From Clostridia bacterium (lineage in GTDB: Bacteria > Bacillota_A > Clostridia > Oscillospirales > CAG-272), in NCBI GenBank assembly GCA_017626655.1, contig JAGAIH010000193.1:1-8180 (forward strand): 8,180 nt of DNA, written 5' to 3'. The notes under the pieces were generated by a model that was given only the letters and a program-made list of their open reading frames with translations, made no database searches and was not told the DNA's origin. Positions 1-4,780 of the stretch are shown piece by piece. Positions within the stretch are counted from its first letter, which is position 1; the number at the start of each line of letters is the position of its first letter. The position numbers were made by a program, and so were the translations under genes.

Positions 1-449
1 ACGCGCTGCATCTGACCGCCCGACATCTGGTTGGGCTTCTTGTTCAGCTGGTCCCCGAGGCCCACCTTGGTCAGCGCCTCGGTGGCGCGGCGGCGGCGCT
101 CGGCCTTGGAGATGCCCGACAGGGTCAGCGCCAGCTCCACGTTGGAGAGAACGGTCTGGTGGGGGATGAGGTTGTAGCTCTGGAATACGAAGCCCACGCT
201 GTGGTTGCGGTAGGTGTCCCAGTCCCGATCCTTGAAGTCCTCGGTGGACTTGCCGTTGATGAGGAGGTCGCCCTCAGAGTAGCGGTCCAAGCCGCCTACG
301 ATGTTGAGCAGAGTGGTCTTACCGCAGCCCGAGGGGCCCAGGATAGACACGAACTCGCACTCACGGAAGTCAATGCTGACTCCGTCCAGCGCCTGGACGT
401 GGGAGTCCCCGATGTCGTAGCGCTTTTTGATGTTTTTCAGTTGAAGCAT
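1..449 (-). CDS. ABC transporter ATP-binding protein, MacB/LolD type (C-terminus beyond left edge)
   Basis: This is the ATPase part of an ABC transporter, which hydrolyses ATP on the cytoplasmic face of the membrane to drive a permease. 149 codons are visible and the gene runs off the left edge. The Walker A motif GPSGCGKTT spans residues 38-46, the Q-loop Gln is residue 90 (FVFQSYNL) and the signature MSGGQMQR spans 142-149; Walker B and the H-loop lie outside. The ATG at 449-447 has GGAGG at 455-459 five bases upstream. The N-terminus and the NQMSGGQMQR signature recall clostridial MacB-type proteins in which the ATPase is fused to an FtsX-like permease of about 1000 residues in total. If so, the permease half lies to the left. 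The substrate (peptide, antibiotic or lipoprotein) cannot be told. The protein is certainly an ABC ATPase; whether it is fused is inference. Confidence 0.93.
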   Translation of the reverse strand, partial: MLQLKNIKKRYDIGDSHVQALDGVSIDFRECEFVSILGPSGCGKTTLLNIVGGLDRYSEGDLLINGKSTEDFKDRDWDTYRNHSVGFVFQSYNLIPHQTVLSNVELALTLSGISKAERRRRATEALTKVGLGDQLNKKPNQMSGGQMQR

Positions 450-503
450 GATAGCCTCCGTTCTATGAGGTTTCGATTGTACAAAGTTGAAATTTACCGC
501 TTT

Positions 504-512
504 AGCATATCA
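504..512 (-). promoter_or_regulatory. Extended -10 promoter candidate for the ABC gene
   Basis: Read on the minus strand this is TGATATGCT, an extended -10 (TG-N-TATGCT) about 55 bases upstream of the ABC start codon. No good TTGACA lies 16-18 bases further upstream, which fits a promoter that needs an activator. The direct repeat at 520-538 sits where such an activator would bind. Confidence 0.4.
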
Positions 513-519
513 CAAATAT

Positions 520-538
520 ATGAACCTATCATGAATCT
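520..538 (-). promoter_or_regulatory. 11-bp-spaced direct repeat upstream of the ABC promoter
   Basis: On the minus strand AGATTCAT and AGGTTCAT occur with an offset of exactly 11 bp (plus-strand 531-538 and 520-527, 7 of 8 bases identical). The repeat ends about 10 bp upstream of the -10 candidate at 504-509. Tandem half-sites with about 11-bp periodicity are typical of OmpR/PhoB-family response regulators, which often control MacB/Bce-like ABC exporters. No such regulator gene is in the window, so the assignment is inference. Confidence 0.35.
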
Positions 539-642
539 TTTCCAAAAATATATAAATTAACACCTTTGAAAAAATATTCTCACAAACACCGCTCAAAGAG
601 ATCGCCCATTGAAAAAAGTGTGGGCAAATTCCCCAAAATCCC

Positions 643-671
643 TTGCAAATCTCCCCGAAATATGGTATTAT
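643..671 (+). promoter_or_regulatory. Sigma-A-type promoter of the GH78-like gene
   Basis: TTGCAA at 643-648 (4/6 match to TTGACA), a 17-base spacer, then TATTAT at 666-671 (5/6), preceded by TGG at 663-665, which gives an extended -10. The expected start of transcription is near 678, leaving a leader of about 54 bases before the ATG at 732. No operator palindrome was recognised. Confidence 0.7.
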
Positions 672-731
672 ATTCCCGTACGGTGAGGGCCCTCCCCACC
701 GACGAATCCACAGGAAACGAGGAACCCATAT

Positions 732-2696
732 ATGTCTCAAGCCCAATGGATCTGGTACAACGGCGATTTCGAGCTGTACCACAGCATGAAGCTCCACAGC
801 CGCCGCGAGGAGTTCGGGGTGGAGTACCCCTGCTTCTGGTCCCTGTCCGCGCCCTACCCTACCGCAAGCTTTGCCAAGGCCTACCACTCCGACGGGGAGG
901 ACACCGTCCGCGTGGTGACCCGCCATAAGGCCTACGTCACCATCGACGGCCGCCGTCTGCCCGTGAACCAGGATCATATTGTCCCCACGGGCGACCACGC
1001 CATCCGCGTCGTCATCCTGGCCCAGGAGGGCTTCCCCTGCATCTATATCAACTCCAAGTACCTGGTCACCGACGGCACCTGGGTCTGCGACCATCTGGCA
1101 GGCGGTCCCGTTCCCGTGGGTACCTGGGACGCCTACACCTCCCCCGAGGACGATCCCACGATCTTCCCCTTTGCCTACGAGACCATCCGCCCCGTCAAGG
1201 TGGTGAACACCCCCGAGGGCAAGCTCTACGATTTCGGCCGCGAGATGTACGGCATCGTGCGCTTTGACGCCGATCCCGCCGCCACGGTCCGCGTGGTCTA
1301 CGGCGAGTCCAAAGAGGAGGCCACCGATCCCGAGTTCGCCCTCATCCGCGAGACGGTGACGGGCAAGGACCACTACGACCTGGCCGGCCGCGCCTTCCGC
1401 TATATCTGCGTCAAGTCCGACGGTGCCGAGCCTGCGAACATCATCGCCGACTACGAGTACCTGCCCCTCACGGACCGCGCCTCCTTCTCCTGCAACCGCC
1501 GCGACGTGGGGAAGATCTGGGACATCTGCGCCTATACCCTCCACCTCAACTCCCGCGAGTTCTTCCTGGACGGCATCAAGCGGGACCGTTGGTGCTGGTC
1601 GGGTGACGCCTACCAGTCCTACAAGGCCAACAACTACCTCTTCTTCGACCCCGCCATCACCAAGCGCACCATCGTGGCCCTCCTGGGCAAGCCCCCCTAC
1701 GAGCAGCATATCAACACCATCAACGATTACTCCATGTACCTCATCATCGGCGCCTATGAATACTACTACGCCACCGGTGACAAGCAGTTCATTCAGGTTT
1801 ACTACCCCCGTCTGAAGGCGCTCTACGACTTCATCGAGGGCCGTCTCAACGAGCTGGGCTACGTCTGCCACCGTCCCGGTGACTGGATCTTCATCGACTG
1901 GTCGGACATCGACAAGGGCGGCGACCTCTGCGCCGAGCAGATCCTCTTCTGGCAGTGCCGCAACGCCATGGCTTCCCTCTCCGAGTTGGTAGGCCTGGAC
2001 GGCGACTCCTACCGCAAGGCCGCCGACAAGCTGAAGAAGAGCATCATGCGGGACTTCTGGCGGGAGGATCGGGGTGGCTTCGTGGATTGCTACACCACGG
2101 GCCGCGAGCATATCACCCGCCACGCCAACATCTTCGCCATCATGTACGACTTCGTCACCGAGAAGCGGGCCCGCAAGATCACCCGCATGGTGCTGGAGAA
2201 CGACGAGATCACCCAGATCACCACGCCCTACTTCGAGTTCTTCGAGCTGTGCGCCCTGGCCAAGATGGGCAAGCTGTCGGCGGTGCAGAAGAAGATCGAG
2301 TCCTACTGGGGCGGTATGGTCAAGCTGGGGGCCACCTCCATCTGGGAGCAGTACCTCCCCGAGCAGGAGGGCATCCAGCACTACGGCATGTACGGCATGA
2401 AGTACGGCTGCTCCCTCTGCCACGCCTGGGGCGGCGGTCCCATCTACCTTCTGGGCCGCTACTGCCTGGGCGTCTACCCCACCTCGGTGGGCTACGAGAC
2501 CTATACCGTGGAGCCCAACCGCGGTATGTACAAGCACATCGACGGCAAGGTTCCCCTGCCCGAGGGCGGCGAGGTCACCGTCAAGATGGACGGCCACGTC
2601 TGCACTGTCTATACCACCCGCGAGGGCGGTACCCTGATCCTGAAGGGCAAGGAGTACGCCATTCCCGTGGGGGAGGAGTTTACGGTGGAGTATTGA
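732..2696 (+). CDS. GH78-like family protein (alpha-L-rhamnosidase type, (alpha/alpha)6 barrel), cytoplasmic
   Basis: Glycoside hydrolase of the GH78 type, a family whose known members remove terminal alpha-L-rhamnose from glycosides and polysaccharides. At 654 residues it is shorter than typical GH78 enzymes (roughly 900-1000) and has no signal peptide, so it should act inside the cell on imported saccharides. Reading N to C, residues 1 to about 255 look beta-rich, the helical barrel follows, and a small beta domain spans about 595-654. The GH78 active-site segment is DGIKRDRWCWSGD at 280-292. GATSIWEQ at 533-540 supplies E539, matching the catalytic-base region (GATTxWE) of the family. Where many GH78 enzymes have the acid Glu (R-E-R), this protein has D285. 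The ATG at 732 has GAGGAA seven bases upstream (719-724). The gene stands alone with its own promoter and terminator and no transporter beside it. Codons end almost always in G or C. Family membership is fairly sure; specificity for rhamnose is not. Confidence 0.85.
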   Translation: MSQAQWIWYNGDFELYHSMKLHSRREEFGVEYPCFWSLSAPYPTASFAKAYHSDGEDTVRVVTRHKAYVTIDGRRLPVNQDHIVPTGDHAIRVVILAQEGFPCIYINSKYLVTDGTWVCDHLAGGPVPVGTWDAYTSPEDDPTIFPFAYETIRPVKVVNTPEGKLYDFGREMYGIVRFDADPAATVRVVYGESKEEATDPEFALIRETVTGKDHYDLAGRAFRYICVKSDGAEPANIIADYEYLPLTDRASFSCNRRDVGKIWDICAYTLHLNSREFFLDGIKRDRWCWSGDAYQSYKANNYLFFDPAITKRTIVALLGKPPYEQHINTINDYSMYLIIGAYEYYYATGDKQFIQVYYPRLKALYDFIEGRLNELGYVCHRPGDWIFIDWSDIDKGGDLCAEQILFWQCRNAMASLSELVGLDGDSYRKAADKLKKSIMRDFWREDRGGFVDCYTTGREHITRHANIFAIMYDFVTEKRARKITRMVLENDEITQITTPYFEFFELCALAKMGKLSAVQKKIESYWGGMVKLGATSIWEQYLPEQEGIQHYGMYGMKYGCSLCHAWGGGPIYLLGRYCLGVYPTSVGYETYTVEPNRGMYKHIDGKVPLPEGGEVTVKMDGHVCTVYTTREGGTLILKGKEYAIPVGEEFTVEY

Positions 2697-2722
2697 GATC
2701 ATTCCACAGAGATCATTCCACA
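2695..2722 (+). repeat. Tandem 14-bp duplication over the stop codon
   Basis: GAGATCATTCCACA occurs twice head to tail (2695-2708 and 2709-2722) with no mismatch. The first copy contains the last two bases of the TGA stop of the GH78-like gene. It looks like a recent slippage duplication and does not alter the protein. Confidence 0.85.
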
Positions 2723-2729
2723 TAGAAAG

Positions 2730-2761
2730 AGGAGCGCTTCCGGTTAGGGGGCGCTCCTTTT
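2730..2761 (+). terminator. Intrinsic terminator of the GH78-like gene
   Basis: AGGAGCGC (2730-2737) pairs with GCGCTCCT (2751-2758) around a 13-base loop. The T-run TTTT (2758-2761) follows, then GTTG. It lies 33 bases after the stop codon. Confidence 0.85.
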
Positions 2762-2765
2762 GTTG

Positions 2766-3054
2766 AAAAATTGGGGTTTATCGAACTGTTTGACGGAACA
2801 GATTAGTATGTTTTTGGGTGACCCTCATCCACCGCTATCGCGGTCCCCCTTCCCCCGAGGGGAAGGTCAATGCGTCAGCCATTTCCTTGGCTGATACCCA
2901 AAAACATACTGATACCAATAGCTTTTCAGGGATAACGATAAGCGCGAGCCGAATACCTTCCCCTCGGGGGAAGGGGGACCGCGCAGCGGTGGATGAGGGT
3001 CACCCTTCCCAATTCCTCTCTGTTCCGTCAGACCGACAAACCCAAATTTGAAAT
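2766..3054. repeat. MITE-like multi-hairpin palindromic element, copy 1
   Basis: This non-coding block fills the space between the GH78-like terminator and the 145-residue gene. A perfect 20-bp inverted repeat joins 2816-2835 (GGGTGACCCTCATCCACCGC) to 2986-3005. Inside it the arms carry smaller hairpins (accgc/gcggt at 2831-2844; cttcccc/ggggaag at 2849-2865; matching parts at 2955-2985; tcagcc/ggctga at 2875-2894). Outside it, imperfect terminal repeats continue (TGACGGAACAGA at 2791-2802 against its complement near 3019-3030, and gggttt against aaaccc), so the element reaches about 2766 and 3054. The right 28 bases (3027-3054) recur exactly at 4162-4189, which fixes the right boundary at 3054. 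It has no coding capacity of its own and would need a transposase from elsewhere. GC-rich ccttcccc/ggggaagg palindromes of this look are, from memory, common between genes in gut Oscillospiraceae. Confidence 0.85.
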
Positions 3055-3492
3055 CTACACCTTTCCAACCCCCACCGTCACCCTTAGATCCCCCGCCGCC
3101 ATACCCAAGGCATTCTCCACGTAAAATGGGCAGACCCTCGCCCCCAAGACCTCGGCCAGCCGTTCCGCCACCGCGACTGCGAGGCCCCAGCACTCCATAG
3201 GCGTGGACAGGGGCGGCTTGTCGGGTATTTCCCCCAGAGAGACCGAGCGACCGAAGCCCGTGAGACTTTCGGGAGTAAGCTCCAGATAGGCTATGCCGTT
3301 TGATGCCCAATTATCCCACGCGGCCTTGGCGGTGGGGAGGAGCCGTTCGACCAGATGGGCGGTTATGGGCAGAGCGGAAAAGGACTCGGTCATGAGAATG
3401 AGTCTCGCCGCCAGATGCTCCACGGTTGCGTCCAGCGTGGCTTGGTATAGAGTCTCTTCCCCGCAAGGAGTAGAAACGGTTAGTTTTTCCAT
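3055..3492 (-). CDS. Unrecognised 145-residue protein under HTH control
   Basis: I do not recognise this protein. It has no signal peptide, membrane segment or clear metal-binding or catalytic motif. Alternating hydrophobic strands and helices suggest a soluble alpha/beta fold, with a helix around SALPITAHLVERLLPTAKAAWD (about residues 36-57) and another around ECWGLAVAVAERLAEVLG (about 100-117). The ATG at 3492-3490 is chosen because the 10-base Shine-Dalgarno AGGAGGTGAT (3497-3506) lies eight bases (measured from AGGAGG) upstream; an in-frame GTG at 3501 lies inside that site and is rejected. The gene diverges from the XRE regulator at 3591 and has a perfect consensus promoter overlaid by an operator. 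Its TAG stop (3057-3055) abuts the end of repeat copy 1, so the C-terminus may have been cut by the insertion. It could be an accessory or defence-like effector or a metabolic protein; nothing in the sequence decides this. Confidence 0.72.
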   Translation of the reverse strand: MEKLTVSTPCGEETLYQATLDATVEHLAARLILMTESFSALPITAHLVERLLPTAKAAWDNWASNGIAYLELTPESLTGFGRSVSLGEIPDKPPLSTPMECWGLAVAVAERLAEVLGARVCPFYVENALGMAAGDLRVTVGVGKV

Positions 3493-3496
3493 ATAA

Positions 3497-3506
3497 ATCA
3501 CCTCCT
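3497..3506 (-). promoter_or_regulatory. Full-length Shine-Dalgarno at the very start of the mRNA
   Basis: On the minus strand AGGAGGTGAT is complementary to the last ten bases of typical 16S rRNA. The promoter at 3512-3540 places the transcription start at about 3506-3505, so the mRNA would begin with the Shine-Dalgarno itself and have a leader of only about 14 bases. This site decides the ATG at 3492. Confidence 0.75.
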
Positions 3507-3511
3507 CTTGT

Positions 3512-3540
3512 ATTATAATTCTAATTCGGAATTATGTCAA
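3512..3540 (-). promoter_or_regulatory. Perfect consensus sigma-A promoter of the 145-residue gene
   Basis: On the minus strand TTGACA (3540-3535), a 17-base spacer (3534-3518) and TATAAT (3517-3512) give a 12/12 match with ideal spacing. Such a promoter would be very strong unless repressed. The operator at 3515-3535 fills the spacer and touches both hexamers. Confidence 0.85.
3515..3535. promoter_or_regulatory. Operator 1, ATAATTC-N7-GAATTAT
   Basis: A perfect 7-bp inverted repeat with a 7-base spacer: ATAATTC (3515-3521) and GAATTAT (3529-3535). It lies inside the promoter of the 145-residue gene. The arms are identical to those of operator 2, 40 bp away. A dimeric HTH repressor bound here would block polymerase. 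That the neighbouring XRE protein is the binder is inference from position. Confidence 0.75.
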
Positions 3541-3550
3541 CATCTTACCG

Positions 3551-3559
3551 TGATATAAT
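3551..3559 (+). promoter_or_regulatory. Extended -10 promoter of the XRE regulator
   Basis: TGATATAAT is a perfect extended -10. The expected start is near 3566, giving a leader of about 25 bases that contains AGGAGG (3580-3585). No good -35 is seen 16-18 bases upstream, so this promoter should be weaker than the divergent one. Operator 2 overlaps the -10 and the start site. Confidence 0.65.
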
Positions 3560-3575
3560 TCTAAAAAAGAATTAT
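3555..3575. promoter_or_regulatory. Operator 2, ATAATTC-N7-GAATTAT
   Basis: ATAATTC (3555-3561) and GAATTAT (3569-3575) with the 7-base spacer taaaaaa. It covers the -10 and transcription start of the XRE gene, as expected for autorepression. The offset from operator 1 is exactly 40 bp, close to four helical turns, so both sites face the same side of the DNA. Confidence 0.75.
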
Positions 3576-3579
3576 GAAC

Positions 3580-3585
3580 AGGAGG
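3580..3585 (+). promoter_or_regulatory. Shine-Dalgarno that sets the XRE start
   Basis: AGGAGG lies five bases upstream of the ATG at 3591. The longer frame beginning at 3534 would place its start codon upstream of the promoter's expected transcription start and inside operator 1, so it is rejected. Confidence 0.8.
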
Positions 3586-3590
3586 CCGAT

Positions 3591-3848
3591 ATGAAAGCCA
3601 GAGCGAACGGATACGACGACCGCAACATGATCGGCCGCCGAGTAGAAGCCCTCCGCAAGGCCCGCGGCATCAAGCAAAAGGACTTCATCGCCCGACTACA
3701 GGTGGCGGGGCTGGACATCAATCCCACCAGCTACTCCAAGCTGGAGGGCCAGACGCGGATCGCCACCGACAAGGAGGTGCGAGTGATCGCCCGGGTATTG
3801 GGAGTGCCTATGGAGGCGCTGTTTGAGGATGGAGAAGAAACAGAATGA
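3591..3848 (+). CDS. XRE-family helix-turn-helix transcriptional regulator
   Basis: Small DNA-binding repressor of the Cro/C1 (XRE, HTH_3) type, 85 residues and almost entirely the HTH domain. Five helices can be placed: IGRRVEALRKARG at 14-26, then KQKDFIARLQ at 28-37 (first HTH helix), NPTSYSKLEGQ at 44-54 (recognition helix), DKEVRVIARVLG at 60-71 and PMEALFE at 73-79. There is no dimerisation or sensor domain beyond this, so the protein resembles phage-type and orphan regulators that act by concentration or with a partner. It diverges from the 145-residue gene, with two identical-arm operators between them, which suggests that it represses both that gene and itself. A good terminator follows at once. 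The family is sure; the targets are inferred from the operators. A role as antitoxin of a two-gene module is possible but unproven. Confidence 0.9.
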   Translation: MKARANGYDDRNMIGRRVEALRKARGIKQKDFIARLQVAGLDINPTSYSKLEGQTRIATDKEVRVIARVLGVPMEALFEDGEETE

Positions 3849-3885
3849 CCGAGAGGCTGATGGGTCGGCTTCTCGGTTTTGTTTT
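3848..3885 (+). terminator. Intrinsic terminator of the XRE gene
   Basis: CCGAGAGGC (3849-3857) pairs with GCTTCTCGG (3868-3876), including one G-U pair, around a 10-base loop. TTTTGTTTT (3877-3885) follows. The stem begins right after the stop codon. Confidence 0.85.
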
Positions 3886-3887
3886 GG

Positions 3888-4189
3888 GAAATTGCAGTTT
3901 ATCAGTTTGCTGTCTGACGGAAGAGGCGGTTGAGGCGTAACCCTCATCCGCCTCCCGCCGCAGGAGCTGGTCGGCACCTTCCCCCGCGGGGAAGGCAAGA
4001 CTATTTTGTGTTATTCTATATCTAAAAACTTATAAGTATCAGTATGTTTTAGGTCATCAAAGAGCGAAAAACACACCTGACTACTTGCCTTCCCCTGGGG
4101 GAAGGTGGCACGCCGTAGGCGTGACGGATGAGGGTCACCCTACCCAATTCTATCCTATTCAGTCAGACCGACAAACCCAAATTTGAAAT
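3888..4189. repeat. MITE-like multi-hairpin palindromic element, copy 2
   Basis: Second member of the family at 2766-3054, filling most of the gap between the XRE gene and the next gene. It shares the right-end 28 bases exactly (4162-4189 with 3027-3054), the gaccctcatcc-type arm ends (ccctcatcc at 3941-3949, ggatgaggg at 4126-4134) and the GC-rich hairpins (ccttcccc/ggggaagg at 3978-3994 and 4089-4105). The left terminal part (about 3889-3920, aaattgcagttt then tctgacgg) is a degraded inverse of the right end. The arm hairpin sequences differ from copy 1 (ggcacgccgtaggcgtg against accgcgcagcggt). The AT-rich core carries ATCAGTATGTTTTAGG, which is inverted relative to the core of copy 1. No coding potential is seen. 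Confidence 0.82.
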
Positions 4190-4198
4190 TTCTTTTCA

Positions 4199-4240
4199 AA
4201 AAAGAACCCAAACCGAACGCATCCCGTTCGATTTGGGTTT
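4199..4240 (-). terminator. Strong intrinsic terminator of the 6415-4288 operon
   Basis: AACCCAAACCGAACG (4205-4219) pairs with CGTTCGATTTGGGTT (4225-4239) over 15 bp with one mismatch and a 5-base loop. On the minus strand the stem is followed by CTTTTTT (4204-4198). It lies about 50 bases beyond the stop codon at 4288. A T-rich stretch on the other side means it may also work weakly on the plus strand. Confidence 0.88.
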
Positions 4241-4287
4241 CTTGCTTTTCATAAACAATTCTTATTATGAGGGCTCGTGTTACAATT

Positions 4288-4710
4288 TCATTCTTTGTAG
4301 GGTACAAGCTCCGCGTTCAGTTTTTTGACCATGAACGGATTCAACTTGTACGGAATATGACTCTGCATACCAATGGGAGACACCTGCGTCAGCTTCAAAA
4401 CAGAATACCCATCATAAGTCTGGATCGTATAGTAATAGTCACGGCTTGATCCGTATTCGGAAATCTTTATGATGGACCGTTCGAAGTCAAATTCGCATGA
4501 TAGCTCATCCATGCTGCTTTTCGCTTTCAAAGTGTTTATGATCGCCTCTTCAGACATTTGGATCCGATACAGGAACACTCTCATCATAGCATCATAATTC
4601 ACGGTCTTGCCTGTTGTTTTGCGGTGGCTCCGGATCGTGGGGATGATGATCCCCAAAACAAGAGGGATCATCAGCAGGAAAAAGAACGCCGAAAACAGAA
4701 GGAATTTCAT
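4288..4710 (-). CDS. Small membrane-anchored protein, unknown function
   Basis: 140 residues, not recognised. Residues 3-26 form one hydrophobic segment (FLLFSAFFFLLMIPLVLGIIIPTI) followed by basic residues (R27, R30, K31, K35). The positive-inside rule therefore suggests that the remaining ~110 residues face the cytoplasm, although an uncleaved signal anchor with the domain outside cannot be excluded. The soluble part is mixed alpha/beta (an AIINTLKAKSSMDELS helix, then strands CEFDFERSIIKISEYG and DYYYTIQTYDGYSVLKL) and has no catalytic motif I can name. The ATG at 4710 has AAGGAG (4723-4718) seven bases upstream. It follows the 544-residue gene by 70 bases with no terminator between, so the two are probably cotranscribed. 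Its codons end in A or T much more often than those of the upstream gene, which may mean a separate origin. Confidence 0.82.
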   Translation of the reverse strand: MKFLLFSAFFFLLMIPLVLGIIIPTIRSHRKTTGKTVNYDAMMRVFLYRIQMSEEAIINTLKAKSSMDELSCEFDFERSIIKISEYGSSRDYYYTIQTYDGYSVLKLTQVSPIGMQSHIPYKLNPFMVKKLNAELVPYKE

Positions 4711-4780
4711 GATCGATCTCCTTTCCTAAAGCCATACTTCACGGAAATGCCGGTAGGGTACGCTCCTGCGATCCGTTCGA

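Noticed and set aside
510..2723. A 737-codon open frame antisense to the GH78-like gene
   Set aside because: It mirrors a gene with almost exclusively G/C third positions, has no ribosome site, and its translation is a low-complexity Gly/Val/Asp/Leu mix. The sense protein has clear family motifs.
2818..3310. Small open frames across element copy 1 (77 codons on plus, 147 codons on minus)
   Set aside because: They run through palindromic DNA, lack ribosome sites, and the minus one conflicts with the better supported frame of the 145-residue gene.
3534..3590. Upstream start for the XRE protein, adding 19 residues
   Set aside because: The start would fall inside operator 1 and upstream of the likely transcription start; the ATG at 3591 has AGGAGG at ideal spacing.
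3055..3848. Classic type II toxin-antitoxin operon
   Set aside because: The genes diverge rather than overlap in one operon, and the 145-residue protein shows no RelE, HipA, HicA, Fic or PIN signature. A toxin role is left only as an open possibility.
2766..4189. CRISPR array or full insertion sequence
   Set aside because: There are only two related blocks, each internally palindromic and far longer than a CRISPR repeat, with no spacer periodicity and no transposase frame.
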